Shown: positions 45,757-55,726 of the stretch, piece by piece
Numbering within the stretch: position 1 is the stretch's first letter
Layout: the number at the start of each line of letters is the position of its first letter
Origin: MPNP01 sp965221445
GTDB taxonomy: Bacteria > Pseudomonadota > Alphaproteobacteria > Rhodobacterales > Rhodobacteraceae
Reading direction: 5' to 3'
Length of the DNA stretch: 64,000 bases
Assembly (NCBI GenBank): GCA_965221445.1
Contig: CBDCSF010000013.1
Coordinates: 992,001-1,056,000, forward strand
Translations under genes and position numbers: made by a program
Notes under the pieces: model-generated
Seen by the model: only the letters and a program-made list of their open reading frames with translations
Databases searched by the model: none
What the model was told of the DNA's origin: nothing

Positions 45757-46832
45757 TGGTCCTGCTCCTGGTCTTGTTGTGGGATGGTTATGTTGTTCAC
45801 TAACTCATCAAGAGATAGAATGGGCAGAAAATTGGAATTGCCGTCCATAATTAACTTGCCAACCGAACCATAGATCTTTTCAGTGGTTTCGATATGTAAT
45901 CTTTGACGGGTTACTTCCGGTGCTTTCTGGTATTCTTCCAGAACGGCAAGAAAACGGCTGGCATCACCTTCTGCCTGGTTGACCACTTGGGCCCGATAAC
46001 CTTCTGCTTCCTCCAGCAACTGGGCTGCTTCACCTCTGGCGCTGGCCAATACCCGGTTTGCGTAGGCATCTGCCTGTTTTTCCAACCGGTCCCTTTCCTG
46101 TTCAGCTGCCTGAACTTCCCGAAAACTGTTGATGACAGCACCTGGCGGGTCCGCCTTGTCAAAGTTAACACGCACCACATTCATTCCGGAATCATAATTG
46201 TCCAAATTTGTTTGAATCAATTCACTGAGATTTGCTGCAACAACACCCCTGTCTCTATTCAGAATTGGTGCCAATTCGGATCTGGCCATAATTTCCCGCA
46301 TGGCCGACTCGGCTACAGCAGTGATTGTTTCCTCTTGATCCCTGAGGTTAAACAGGAACTTGGCGGGATCGGAAATATTCCATACTACCTGGAATCCAAC
46401 ATCAACGATATTTTCATCCCCTGTAAGCATCAACCCTGCATCTGACCGAGCACCTTCTCTGGATCCTATTTCAACGGTTCTTTCCCGTGTCACCTCGACT
46501 ATTTCACGTGTTACCAGAGGCCACGGTGCAAAATTAAGCCCAGGATTTCCGGTTGATGAATAAGCTCCAAGGAACAATTCCACTGATCTTTGTTCTGGTT
46601 TGACCGAATAGAAGGAATTATATCCCCAAAATCCTATTATGGCCAAAACGGCAATAAAATAAAAACTCTTGGGTATTTTATTCCGGTCACCACCAGGTCG
46701 ACCACCGCCACCCCTGTCTTTAAAGACACCTTTCAAGCGATCCCGCCCCAAATTGATCAAATCATCGACTTCAGGCATATTGGGACCCTTTTGGTTTCCG
46801 TTTCCCCAAGGTCCATTCGAGTTGTTTGTCAT
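45753..46832 (-). CDS. hflK: HflK, SPFH-family modulator of FtsH protease
   Basis: The partner of HflC (359 aa from ATG 46832). The glycine/asparagine-rich N-terminus (NNSNGPWGNGNQKGPN) is typical of HflK, followed by a transmembrane helix (SFYFIAVLAIIGFWGYNSFY), the SPFH domain (GDENIVDVGFQVVWNISDPA) and a coiled coil. An upstream in-frame ATG (46874) is possible, but 46832 matches the family start and has GGGAG upstream. First gene of the hflK-hflC-DUF2065-degP cluster. Confidence 0.94.
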   Translation of the reverse strand: MTNNSNGPWGNGNQKGPNMPEVDDLINLGRDRLKGVFKDRGGGGRPGGDRNKIPKSFYFIAVLAIIGFWGYNSFYSVKPEQRSVELFLGAYSSTGNPGLNFAPWPLVTREIVEVTRERTVEIGSREGARSDAGLMLTGDENIVDVGFQVVWNISDPAKFLFNLRDQEETITAVAESAMREIMARSELAPILNRDRGVVAANLSELIQTNLDNYDSGMNVVRVNFDKADPPGAVINSFREVQAAEQERDRLEKQADAYANRVLASARGEAAQLLEEAEGYRAQVVNQAEGDASRFLAVLEEYQKAPEVTRQRLHIETTEKIYGSVGKLIMDGNSNFLPILSLDELVNNITIPQQDQEQDQ

Positions 46833-46908
46833 TTCAATATAAACTCCCAATCCGTTAGGGCTACCGTCTGGCAACCCGTAACTAAACTTGTTGTTTTCAG
46901 GTCAAATT

Positions 46909-48261
46909 TCAAGAACTCTCTATTGGATTATGCAAGGTGACCAACTCTTCAGCAGCAGTTGGATGAACCGCACAGGTTCGATCAAAATCTTCTTTTGTGG
47001 CACCCATCTTAACGGCAATTCCAACCATCTGGATCATTTCTGCAGCACCAGAGCAGATCAGATGGACTCCCAAAACCTTTCTGGTTGCCTTGTCAACAAC
47101 CAGTTTCATGAGGTTTCGTTCATCCCGTTTGGCAACCACATCTAACATAGATTTGAATGTCGTTCGGTAAATTTCTACATCAAAGTTTTCTCTTGCCATT
47201 TCCTCGGTGTACCCGACCGTACCAATTTCAGGTCGGGTAAACACCGCAGTTGGAACATTTATGTGATCGACCGGTGTTGGGTCTCCTTCAAATACCGTGG
47301 CGACAAAACTCATCGCCTCGCGGATGGCAACCGGGGTCAAGTTCAATCGATTTGTTGCATCGCCAATGGCATATACTGAGGGAATTACAGTCTGCGAATA
47401 GTCATCTACCACCACTGCACCTGAAGAATCTGTTTGAACATGGATTTTTTCGAGATTGAGATCTCTGGTATTCGGTTTGCGACCAGTTGCGTATAGGATG
47501 AAATCAAATTCCAGTGATTCACCATCTTGGAAAAAGGCCCTTAGCCCCCCTTTTGTTTTACTTATTTTATCAACTGTAGAATTCAGCTTGAGGTCAATAC
47601 CTCTATTGACCATAGCCTCTGAAACATGTTTCCTAATGTCATTATCAAAACCTCTGAGAATTTGAGGTCCCCTGTAAATTTGAGTTACCTTGCTTCCCAT
47701 CCCATTAAATATTCCTGCAAATTCGCAAGCTATATAACCTCCCCCACAAATCAGAACCCGCTTGGGTAACTTTTTTAAATCGAATACATCATTTGAAGTA
47801 CCTACGAGATCCGAACCTTCAAAATCTGGAACAAAAGGATGTCCACCAGTTGCAATTAAAATAATTCTGGATTGGTAAGTCTTACCATTGTCAAGTTGGA
47901 TGGTGTGTGGATCTACCAAAGTTGCTCTGGAGGGGAAAAAATTGACCTTGGCTTTATCAAGAAATGATCGGTATATATTTTCCAGATGATCGATTTCCTT
48001 GTTTTTTGTAACCTGAAATTTTTCGAAATCAAAGGAGGATGCACCAACGTCCCAACCAAAACCCACTGCATCCTTGAAATAACCTTCATAATCCGCTGCA
48101 AAAACCATCATTTTTTTTGGAACACAACCACGGATTACACAGGTTCCTCCTAGCCGGTATTCTTCAGCCAAACCCACCTTGAATCCTTTTTCCGAGGCAA
48201 CTCGTGCAGCCCTGACACCACCGGACCCTCCACCAATAACAAACAAATCAAAATCAAACAT
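46909..48261 (-). CDS. gor: Glutathione-disulfide reductase
   Basis: A 450-aa flavoprotein that reduces oxidised glutathione with NADPH. FAD motif FVIGGGSGGVRAARVASEKG is at residues 8-27 and the redox-active pair is Cys41/Cys46 in GGTCVIRGCVPKK. The NADPH domain begins VLICGGGYIACEFAGIFNGM, and the C-terminal interface ends with CAVHPTAAEELVTL, carrying the catalytic His-Glu. IRGCVPKK distinguishes glutathione reductase from lipoamide dehydrogenase. rpiA lies upstream on the same strand, 101 bases away. Confidence 0.93.
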   Translation of the reverse strand: MFDFDLFVIGGGSGGVRAARVASEKGFKVGLAEEYRLGGTCVIRGCVPKKMMVFAADYEGYFKDAVGFGWDVGASSFDFEKFQVTKNKEIDHLENIYRSFLDKAKVNFFPSRATLVDPHTIQLDNGKTYQSRIILIATGGHPFVPDFEGSDLVGTSNDVFDLKKLPKRVLICGGGYIACEFAGIFNGMGSKVTQIYRGPQILRGFDNDIRKHVSEAMVNRGIDLKLNSTVDKISKTKGGLRAFFQDGESLEFDFILYATGRKPNTRDLNLEKIHVQTDSSGAVVVDDYSQTVIPSVYAIGDATNRLNLTPVAIREAMSFVATVFEGDPTPVDHINVPTAVFTRPEIGTVGYTEEMARENFDVEIYRTTFKSMLDVVAKRDERNLMKLVVDKATRKVLGVHLICSGAAEMIQMVGIAVKMGATKEDFDRTCAVHPTAAEELVTLHNPIESS

Positions 48262-48362
48262 TAAGCACCTGAAAATATTCTAGCTTACACCAAGCCAATA
48301 CAGCGAAATCATTACTAAACTTAAATTACCTCATCACCTGATGATTGTATCCAAATAAACAC

Positions 48363-49085
48363 TCATTTGTGTTTATCAAAAACAGAAGTTTTTCCATCCT
48401 TGGTACCGGTAATCACCTGATCACATAAACCAACGAAAAGACCACAATCCACAACCCCAACAATCTGGTTCACCTCCTGCTCCAAGTGATGTGGATTATG
48501 AATTTTCTGGAAACAATAATCCACAATAAAATGACCTTCATCAGAAACAAACAGATTGTTCCCGGCGGTTCTCATTGACTTGGAACGGTAATGGTACCCA
48601 ATTGATCCAAACAAATCTTCCAATCGCTGTAATGTTGAAGCCCAACCAAACCTAACTATTTCAATTGGCAAGGGAAACTCACCCAAAACCTCAACTTTTT
48701 TTGAGTGGCTGGCAATGACTTTCATGCTGTCAGCTGTGGAAGCCACAATCTTTTCCTGAAGTAAAGCACCTCCCCCACCCTTGATCAGATTTAAATTAGA
48801 ATCAAATTCATCGGCACCGTCAAGGACAAGGTCAAGCCGCCTGACCTCAGACAAATCCGAAATTCTTAAACCGAGGGATTCAGCCAATTTTGTTGTCCTG
48901 CTGGAAGTTGAAACAAAGGTCAGATCAAGTTCTTCCTGAAGGTTTCCAGATACAATTTCCCTCACGAGGGCTTCTGCTGTCGTACCGGTTCCCAAACCCA
49001 CCTTCATCTTCTGTTCTATATATCTCAGAGAATATTTGGCAGCAGTGCTTCTTGATAAATCTTTCTCTTCGGCTTGAATTCTCAT
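48363..49085 (-). CDS. rpiA: Ribose-5-phosphate isomerase A
   Basis: A 240-aa enzyme interconverting ribose 5-phosphate and ribulose 5-phosphate in the pentose phosphate pathway. Motifs: VGLGTGTTAEALVREI (phosphate loop), LDLVLDGADEFDSNLNLIKG with catalytic Asp residues, GGGALLQEKIVASTADSM, and the C-terminal VVDCGLFVGLCDQVITGTKD. I favour ATG 49085 (MRIQAEEKD), although an ATG 15 bases upstream (49100) is also in frame. It diverges from sdaA with a gap of under 100 bases. Confidence 0.93.
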   Translation of the reverse strand: MRIQAEEKDLSRSTAAKYSLRYIEQKMKVGLGTGTTAEALVREIVSGNLQEELDLTFVSTSSRTTKLAESLGLRISDLSEVRRLDLVLDGADEFDSNLNLIKGGGGALLQEKIVASTADSMKVIASHSKKVEVLGEFPLPIEIVRFGWASTLQRLEDLFGSIGYHYRSKSMRTAGNNLFVSDEGHFIVDYCFQKIHNPHHLEQEVNQIVGVVDCGLFVGLCDQVITGTKDGKTSVFDKHK

Positions 49086-49173
49086 GCTATAACTCTCCAC
49101 TTAATGCTGCTCAGTTTATTACTGAATTTATAACGTTTTAAAATCAAATCTTGTTCAGGTGGGTGTGTCTTCC

Positions 49174-50547
49174 ATGTTTGTTAGTGCCTTTGATATCTTT
49201 AAAATTGGAGTAGGTCCATCAAGTTCCCACACAATGGGACCCATGGTAGCAGGAAACAGGTTTAGGCATTCCATAAGGAATTGTTCCAAAAAAACCAGAG
49301 GACTTAGAGCGACGTTGCATGGTTCGCTTGCTTATACCGGTAAAGGGCATGCCACAGACAGAGCTCTAATTCTGGGACTAGCTGGCATGGTACCAGAGTA
49401 CTATCATTATGAACGTGCTGAACAAATTCTGGCCAATATAAATTCCCGACACACAATAACCCTTGACACAGGAATCACACTTGAATTTAACCCTGTACAG
49501 CATCTCGTTTTTGACTACCAGACAAAATTACCTGCTCATACCAACGGATTGACAATCAGTATAGTTGAAAAAAATGAAAATATCCTCTTCAAGGAAAGTT
49601 TTTACTCCATTGGTGGTGGATTCGTTCTGACAGAAGAAGAAATGAACAACCCCATTTCTGAAGAACAACTAAATGTACCCTACGAATACTCCTCCATGGA
49701 GGAATTGCTGAAAATATGTAAAGAATCCCAAAAATCAATTTATGAAATTGTCCTAAAAAATGAGGAAGCACTGCGCCCTTCAGAAGAAGTTCATGACCTG
49801 ATAATTGAGATCTGGATGGTTATGAATCACTGCGTCGAAATGGGTACGAGTACCGAGGGTGTTTTACCAGGAGGCTTGGGTGTCAAAAGAAGAGCAGGAG
49901 TAATTTATGACAATTTGCTCAAGGAACAGAGTCTAACCAACATGGTGGCACCTCATACCATAAATGATTGGATTTCTGTCTACGCTATAGCTGTCAACGA
50001 AGAAAATGCCAACGGTGGTCAAGTGGTAACCGCACCAACCAATGGAGCGGCAGGAGTCGTTCCAGCAACACTCAAATACTATCTTGAACATGTACCATAT
50101 TCTTCAGGGGATAAGGTTCCGGAGTTTCTTTTCACTGCTGCTGCGATCGGGGGCATCATTAAATCAAACGCTTCAATTTCAGGTGCCGAATGTGGATGCC
50201 AGGCAGAAGTCGGATCAGCCTCGGCTATGGCTGCGGCCGGATTATGTGCTGTCTTGGGTGGTACACCCAGTCAAGTTGAAAACGCCGCGGAGATTGCTTT
50301 GGAACACCACCTTGGGATGATTTGTGACCCTATAAAAGGATTGGTTCAGGTTCCCTGCATTGAGAGAAATGGGCTTGGAGCAATCAAGGCTGTTTCTGCT
50401 GCCTCATTAAGTTTAAGAGGAACCGGACAGCACATTGTTCCCCTCGATTCTTGTATTCAAACAATGTATCAAACAGGTTTGGACATGAATGAAAAGTATA
50501 AGGAAACATCGCTTGGGGGATTAGCCGTTAACGTCCCGAATTGTTAA
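49174..50547 (+). CDS. sdaA: L-serine ammonia-lyase, iron-sulfur dependent
   Basis: A single-chain L-serine dehydratase (457 aa from ATG 49174; a GTG at 49159 would add 5 residues). It deaminates serine to pyruvate using a 4Fe-4S cluster. The N-terminal beta domain starts SAFDIFKIGVGPSSSHTMGP; the alpha domain shows TAPTNGAAGVVPATLKYYLE, ISGAECGCQAEVGSASAMAA and HHLGMICDPIKGLVQVPCIE with the cluster cysteines. With sarcosine degradation to glycine upstream in the window, it fits amino-acid-based carbon use. Confidence 0.95.
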   Translation: MFVSAFDIFKIGVGPSSSHTMGPMVAGNRFRHSIRNCSKKTRGLRATLHGSLAYTGKGHATDRALILGLAGMVPEYYHYERAEQILANINSRHTITLDTGITLEFNPVQHLVFDYQTKLPAHTNGLTISIVEKNENILFKESFYSIGGGFVLTEEEMNNPISEEQLNVPYEYSSMEELLKICKESQKSIYEIVLKNEEALRPSEEVHDLIIEIWMVMNHCVEMGTSTEGVLPGGLGVKRRAGVIYDNLLKEQSLTNMVAPHTINDWISVYAIAVNEENANGGQVVTAPTNGAAGVVPATLKYYLEHVPYSSGDKVPEFLFTAAAIGGIIKSNASISGAECGCQAEVGSASAMAAAGLCAVLGGTPSQVENAAEIALEHHLGMICDPIKGLVQVPCIERNGLGAIKAVSAASLSLRGTGQHIVPLDSCIQTMYQTGLDMNEKYKETSLGGLAVNVPNC

Positions 50548-50610
50548 CCTCGCCTCATAATTGATTTTGGCGTTGTTTCACTGCCTTGAAACCAAATTTA
50601 TTGGATTTAC

Positions 50611-51288
50611 CTACCAATCGGGACCTTCCTGTAGATCTTTAATCACACCTTTCAGATTGGCATTGGGTACGATAACGATCATGCTTGGTTCGCTGAATTC
50701 CAACCGAATTTTTGTTTTTTGAGTGTAGTTTGATATCCCAGTCATGCCAGCCGGGTTAAAATCTATCTCATCTATTTCCCAATTTAACCCTTCAGATTTT
50801 CCTCTCATCATTTTGAATGGGAAGAGAGAAATTCTCTCTTCAACAGGAAGTGAAAGGCTTAATTCTGGTGGCCCCAAAAAACACAAATCTGAATCATTCA
50901 TAAAAAAGAGTTTTTTTTGTGGATATTTGAGGAGAATATTACATGCACCCAAACCGTGATCTAATCTGTCCCCAAACACCCCAACTGCCAATATGAAGGG
51001 AGCTGAGATTGAATTTATACCCTTGTCCAGATCTGTTCTATCCTGATCAAGAATTTGAATCGTTCGCTGCTTGAACTTTTCCTTATTTTCAGCGGTTAGC
51101 GAATCAAGGTCTCCGATTATAAGATCGGGCTCGAATCCATAGGTGATGATGGTTTCTGTACCCCCATCAAGCCCGACCAACGTGGGGGCTTGCTTTATTG
51201 CTGAATGAAACTCTGCCGGGGCACAAGTCCCCCCGCCAACCAATGTAACGCCACATTCAAATGCTTGTATTGGGGTACCAACCTGCAA
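50611..51288 (-). CDS. thiN: Thiamine pyrophosphokinase
   Basis: A 225-aa kinase converting thiamine to thiamine diphosphate. The family signatures are LVGGGTCAPAEFHSAIKQAP, VGLDGGTETIITYGFEPDLI with IGDLDSL, DQDRTDLDKGI and VGVFGDRLDHGLGACNILLK. Length and order are normal. It is one base from the YHS-protein gene stop on the same strand, so the two may be co-transcribed. Confidence 0.9.
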   Translation of the reverse strand: MQVGTPIQAFECGVTLVGGGTCAPAEFHSAIKQAPTLVGLDGGTETIITYGFEPDLIIGDLDSLTAENKEKFKQRTIQILDQDRTDLDKGINSISAPFILAVGVFGDRLDHGLGACNILLKYPQKKLFFMNDSDLCFLGPPELSLSLPVEERISLFPFKMMRGKSEGLNWEIDEIDFNPAGMTGISNYTQKTKIRLEFSEPSMIVIVPNANLKGVIKDLQEGPDW

Positions 51289-51289
51289 T

Positions 51290-51733
51290 TTAGTTTAAAA
51301 CCCCGGGCCAGTTTCTGTCACCACTTTCAATATAACTCAACATGTTCTGACGCCAGCGCCTCTCGACACTCTTGCTGAAGTTCAGGTAAAGTTTGCCTTC
51401 ATGGATGGTAAATGCATCCGGTACAGTCGTTGCCGTATAACCTCTCGCCACCGCATAGGCACAATATCCGCCATATTGAGGAGCATATTCCTCGGGTGAG
51501 GCCATGAACTTGTCCAAATTTTCCTGTGAAATGAACTTCCAGGTTGCCCCCATCCAATCGAATGAAAACTCATCGCTACCTTCATTGGCTGAAACTGTTT
51601 CAATATAGGCAACCGCATCATACCCATTAATTGCAATGCCATTTTCGGCGTAAACCGGTGGTTCCATACTACTCGCTTGTGAAACAGTGAGACCAAGCAA
51701 TAAAAGAAAGGGGGTAATTATTTTTCTAAACAT
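51290..51733 (-). CDS. Exported YHS-domain protein
   Basis: A 147-aa protein starting at ATG 51733, which has GGAGGA upstream. A signal peptide (FRKIITPFLLLLGLTVSQAS) precedes a YHS-like domain with NGIAINGYDAVAYIETVSAN, ATWKFISQENLDKFMASPEE and YAPQYGGYCAYAVARGYTA. Such periplasmic YHS proteins are often linked to metal binding, but no function is established. The C-terminus has NFSKSVERRWRQN. Confidence 0.87.
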   Translation of the reverse strand: MFRKIITPFLLLLGLTVSQASSMEPPVYAENGIAINGYDAVAYIETVSANEGSDEFSFDWMGATWKFISQENLDKFMASPEEYAPQYGGYCAYAVARGYTATTVPDAFTIHEGKLYLNFSKSVERRWRQNMLSYIESGDRNWPGVLN

Positions 51734-51786
51734 TTTTTCCTCCAACACGTTTCTTCCAACTTTCAAATAAAAGTGTTTATTCCATT

Positions 51787-53439
51787 CTATACCAATCTGG
51801 ATCGTTTTATTGCTGCTTCAATGAAGCCTGCAAAAAGTGGATGTGGGGAGAAAGGTTGTGATTTTAATTCGGGATGAAATTGAACGCCTATAAACCACGG
51901 ATGTTTTTTGAGCTCCATGATTTCCGGCAAGTTTCCATCTGGTGATATTCCCGAAAACAACACCCCTTCCTTTTCAAGGCAATCTTTGTATTTTATGTCA
52001 ACTTCATATCGATGGCGGTGCCTTTCTGATATCTCTTTGGCACCATAGATTTTTTCAACCAGGCTTCCCTCAATTAATTTGGCTGGATAAGCCCCCAAGC
52101 GCATGGTCGCACCCATTTCATCACTCATTGTACGAGTAACTTTCTCACCGTTCTGAATCCATTTCTTTAAATAGAATATCACGGGCGTTAGTTCTTCGCC
52201 GGAATTTTCTTGCCCATCAAGACTAAACTCTTCCGATCCTGCACTGTCGATGCCTAATAAATCCCTAACCAATTCGATCACAGCCATTTGCATTCCCAAA
52301 CAAATACCAAAATAGGGAACTTGATTTTTCCGGGCAAAACCGGCGGCCTTTATCTTACCTTCTGAACCTCTTTTGCCAAATCCCCCCGGAATCAATATGG
52401 CGTGACAACCGGTGAGGTATGGGGCTGGATCTTCTTCTTCAAAAACTTCTGCCTGGATCCATTTGGTTTCAACCTCTACCCGATTGGCGATACCGCCATG
52501 AGTAAGCGCTTCACTTATAGATTTATAAGCATCGTCCAAGCCCGTGTATTTCCCAACTATGGCAACCCGGACTTTCCCTTCCGGACTGGCAATCCTGTTC
52601 TTGACTTCATACCACTTATCCAGATTCGGTTCTGGGAAACTTTTCATACCAAAAGCTCTTAGAACAGCCTGGTCCAACCCCTGTTCATGATAGAGTGTGG
52701 GAGCCTCATAGATTGATTTTAAATCGGGTGAGGAAATAACCGAATTTTGGTCCACATTACAAAACAGGGCAATTTTCTTCCTTTCCTTGTCCGGGATTGG
52801 CAAATTGGAACGGCAAACAAGAATGTCCGGTGCAATCCCAATCGATCTCAATTCCTTTACAGAGTGCTGGGTGGGTTTGGTTTTTATTTCGTTGCAAACA
52901 TCCAGGTAGGGTATAAGGGTTACATGTATAAATACACAGTTCCCGGGGCCTTTTTCCTGGGCGAACTGCCTTATAGCCTCAAAAAAAGGTAAACCCTCTA
53001 TATCTCCGACGGTTCCCCCTATTTCACAAAGCATGAAATCGGTATCCTCAAAATCATGAGAAATAAAGCGCTTTATTTCATCTGTTACATGGGGGATAAC
53101 CTGGATGGTATCACCTAGATATTCTCCTTGCCTTTCCTTATCCAAAACACTCTGATAAATTCTTCCGGAAGATGTGGAATCCATGGAACTCGCAGCTACA
53201 CCGGTAAATCTTTCATAGTGTCCAATATCCAAGTCTGTTTCAGCTCCATCATCGGTAACAAAAACCTCTCCATGTTCAAAGGGACTTAACGTACCGGGGT
53301 CTACATTCAGGTATGGATCAAGTTTCCTTAGCCTTACACTAAAACCTCTGGCTTGCAACAGGGCCCCTAATGCAGCAGAGGTTAATCCTTTCCCAAGAGA
53401 GGAAACAACTCCTCCGGTGATAAATACATATCTAGTCAA
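51787..53439 (-). CDS. pyrG: CTP synthase
   Basis: A 550-aa enzyme that aminates UTP to CTP with glutamine. The N-terminal synthase begins TRYVFITGGVVSSLGKGLTS and has DPYLNVDPGTLSPFEHGEVF and ICEIGG-like LCEIGGTVGDIEGLPF. The C-terminal glutaminase has the nucleophile in PYFGICLGMQMAVIELVRD and the His-Glu pair in FIGVQFHPELKSQPFSPH. secG lies 189 bases upstream, the usual secG-pyrG order in alphaproteobacteria. Intact. Confidence 0.97.
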   Translation of the reverse strand: MTRYVFITGGVVSSLGKGLTSAALGALLQARGFSVRLRKLDPYLNVDPGTLSPFEHGEVFVTDDGAETDLDIGHYERFTGVAASSMDSTSSGRIYQSVLDKERQGEYLGDTIQVIPHVTDEIKRFISHDFEDTDFMLCEIGGTVGDIEGLPFFEAIRQFAQEKGPGNCVFIHVTLIPYLDVCNEIKTKPTQHSVKELRSIGIAPDILVCRSNLPIPDKERKKIALFCNVDQNSVISSPDLKSIYEAPTLYHEQGLDQAVLRAFGMKSFPEPNLDKWYEVKNRIASPEGKVRVAIVGKYTGLDDAYKSISEALTHGGIANRVEVETKWIQAEVFEEEDPAPYLTGCHAILIPGGFGKRGSEGKIKAAGFARKNQVPYFGICLGMQMAVIELVRDLLGIDSAGSEEFSLDGQENSGEELTPVIFYLKKWIQNGEKVTRTMSDEMGATMRLGAYPAKLIEGSLVEKIYGAKEISERHRHRYEVDIKYKDCLEKEGVLFSGISPDGNLPEIMELKKHPWFIGVQFHPELKSQPFSPHPLFAGFIEAAIKRSRLV

Positions 53440-53628
53440 ATGAGGAAAAACTCCCGTACTAATGAAAACCCTTTTTGATTTAAGGATATTTCTTAAACAA
53501 CTACGGGTTTATTATCTAACGACTTCTCGAAAATAAAATCAAGTAATTTGCTGATTTTTTCTTAACTCGGGATGCAACTTCTAGAAACCGCTATAATAAA
53601 ATGATCAGAACCAAACTCTGTGGATCAA

Positions 53629-53982
53629 TTATTCTGTCTTCGGTGGCAGGGCTGGCTCGTCAGTTCCAGAAGGTGGGAGCAACTCATCTGGATTCAACTG
53701 CAAGGTCTCATTTCCATCACCTGATTCAACACCCAATCTTTCAACAACCGAATCCCTTGATTGATCGCTTGCTGTCAAAATTGTAAGTGAAATGGAAGTC
53801 ACCAGAAACAGAACAGCAAACACCCAAGTCAATTTACCAAGTCCAGATATTGAGCCTCGTCCCGATAGCATATTGCCACCTCCGCCTATTCCTAATCCCC
53901 CGCCTTCTGATCTTTGAAGAAGAACTATTCCAATAAGAATAAGGGCTAGGATAAGGTGGACAACCAGAACAATGTTGCTCAT
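53629..53982 (-). CDS. secG: Protein translocase subunit SecG
   Basis: A 117-aa membrane protein of the SecYEG translocon. Two transmembrane helices (VLVVHLILALILIGIVLLQR and KLTWVFAVLFLVTSISLTIL) flank the conserved loop SEGGGLGIGGGGNMLSGRGS. The hydrophilic C-terminal tail (GDGNETLQLNPDELLPPSGT) is longer than in E. coli, as in other alphaproteobacteria. It precedes pyrG on the same strand and diverges from purA. Confidence 0.94.
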   Translation of the reverse strand: MSNIVLVVHLILALILIGIVLLQRSEGGGLGIGGGGNMLSGRGSISGLGKLTWVFAVLFLVTSISLTILTASDQSRDSVVERLGVESGDGNETLQLNPDELLPPSGTDEPALPPKTE

Positions 53983-54157
53983 TTAAGATTAACCTATACA
54001 GAATTGTGTTTTTACTGAACAGTTGGAAAGTAGTCAGACTTATCCCATTTTCAAGGTAAACTATCCCAATTTTAGAGTAAATACAGTAGTTTGAGTGACT
54101 GGTTAATCGAAATCTTGGGCGCAGACAATTAAATGAATTCAAAAAAGGAGGTGCTTT

Positions 54158-55459
54158 TTGCGTAATATCGTTGTTGTAGGTCTTCAATGGGGAGACGAAG
54201 GTAAGGGAAAGATTGTCGACTGGTTGGCCGAAAAGGCCGATGCCGTGGTTCGATTTCAGGGTGGTCAGAATGCTGGGCATACAATAAGAACTGCAAATCA
54301 GACCTTTAAACTATCACAATTGCCCTCAGGAATCTTAAGATCAGGTAAAACTGGTGTGATAGGTAGTGGGGTCGTATTGGACCCCTTCAGTCTGATCACG
54401 GAAATAGAAAATGTCAGAAAAAAGGGAATTAGTATCACTTCGGAGAACCTGATTATTGCAGAAAACACTTCACTACTTTTACCCGTGCATATTGAAATGG
54501 ATAGAATCAGGGAAAAACGTTCTGGTTCAATGAAGATTGGTACTACCGGTCAAGGAATAGGTCCCGCCTATGAAGACAGGGTTGGAAGAAGAGCCGTAAA
54601 GGTTGGCGACCTACTAGATTTAACCGATTTGGATAAGGCTCTTGGCAAGTTGGTGAATCACCATAATGTTTTGAGAAGGGGTATGGACGTTTCCGAAATT
54701 GACAAAGAGGAACTATTTGAAAGTCTCAAGAAAATAGCCCCGATAATTTCAAGTTTTGCCAAATCCACCTGGTGGATTAATCAAAACTTGATCAAATCGG
54801 GAAAAATGGTCTTGTTTGAAGGTGCACAGGGTACATTTCTTGATATTGATCATGGTACATATCCTTATGTAACCTCTTCCTCTACAGTTGCTGGTAATGC
54901 TGCAACAGGTTCCGCGGTTGGACCAAGGGATTTAGGTTTTATACTTGGCATCTGTAAGGCTTACCAAACCCGGGTTGGTGAAGGACCATTCCCCACCGAA
55001 CTCTTTAATGATGAAGGGAAAACACTGGCGGCAAATGGAAACGAGTTTGGAACAGTAACTGGTCGCCCCCGACGATGTGGCTGGATTGATACTGCCATGA
55101 TCAAAATGGCTTGCTCACTCTCGGGTGTGGATGGTATTGCCCTCATGAAGCTGGATGTTCTGGACGAATTTGAGGAAGTAAAAATAGGGGTAGGTTACCA
55201 CCTGGGAAATGAGATATTGAATTATTTACCTTATCAGGTAAGCCAACAGAAAATACTCGAACCTATTTACGAAACTCTTCCAGGATGGAAGCAGTCCACT
55301 TCAGGTATAAGAAGGAAGGAAGATCTGCCCGTAAATGCGGTGCGTTACATAAAAAGGTTGGAAACTTTGATTGGATGCCCCATTATGTTGGTGTCAAATT
55401 CGCCGATCAGGGAGGATACGATAACTTACTCACAGCATATGCAAACGTTTCTTCAGTAA
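54158..55459 (+). CDS. purA: Adenylosuccinate synthase
   Basis: A 433-aa GTP-dependent enzyme for the first committed step from IMP to AMP. It starts at a TTG preceded by a strong AAAGGAGGTG site. The N-terminal loop RNIVVVGLQWGDEGKGKIVD, then RFQGGQNAGHTI, IGTTGQGIGPAYEDRVGRRA and FEGAQGTFLDIDHGTYPYVT are all family signatures, and TGRPRRCGWIDTAMIKMA is present near the C-terminal third. DUF2842 follows after 9 bases. Confidence 0.97.
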   Translation: MRNIVVVGLQWGDEGKGKIVDWLAEKADAVVRFQGGQNAGHTIRTANQTFKLSQLPSGILRSGKTGVIGSGVVLDPFSLITEIENVRKKGISITSENLIIAENTSLLLPVHIEMDRIREKRSGSMKIGTTGQGIGPAYEDRVGRRAVKVGDLLDLTDLDKALGKLVNHHNVLRRGMDVSEIDKEELFESLKKIAPIISSFAKSTWWINQNLIKSGKMVLFEGAQGTFLDIDHGTYPYVTSSSTVAGNAATGSAVGPRDLGFILGICKAYQTRVGEGPFPTELFNDEGKTLAANGNEFGTVTGRPRRCGWIDTAMIKMACSLSGVDGIALMKLDVLDEFEEVKIGVGYHLGNEILNYLPYQVSQQKILEPIYETLPGWKQSTSGIRRKEDLPVNAVRYIKRLETLIGCPIMLVSNSPIREDTITYSQHMQTFLQ

Positions 55460-55468
55460 TTAGAAGCA

Positions 55469-55726
55469 ATGATTCCCCTTCCTTATAAATTTCGTAGGAA
55501 ACTAACCGTAATCTACCTTCTGATTATTCTTCCAATCTACATAGGATTGGTTGTTTCGTTTATGCTGAGTTTTGGTGAACGGCTACCATTTTTACTTGAA
55601 CTTTTGCTTTATATCTTCTTTGGACTGGTTTGGATTGTACCTCTGAAGTATATTGCCAGAGGCGTTGGAAAGGAAGAACCAAGTAAAAGCTCCGGCCAAT
55701 TGTCAGGTAGTAAGAAAAATGTTTAA
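55469..55726 (+). CDS. DUF2842 small membrane protein
   Basis: An 85-aa protein with two transmembrane helices (LTVIYLLIILPIYIGLVVSF and LLELLLYIFFGLVWIVPLKY) and a basic start RKLTV. The pattern, including the short C-terminal IPLK-like turn and a hydrophilic tail, matches DUF2842, a family largely confined to alphaproteobacteria and of unknown function. It lies 9 bases after purA and overlaps the next gene by 8 bases. Confidence 0.8.
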   Translation: MIPLPYKFRRKLTVIYLLIILPIYIGLVVSFMLSFGERLPFLLELLLYIFFGLVWIVPLKYIARGVGKEEPSKSSGQLSGSKKNV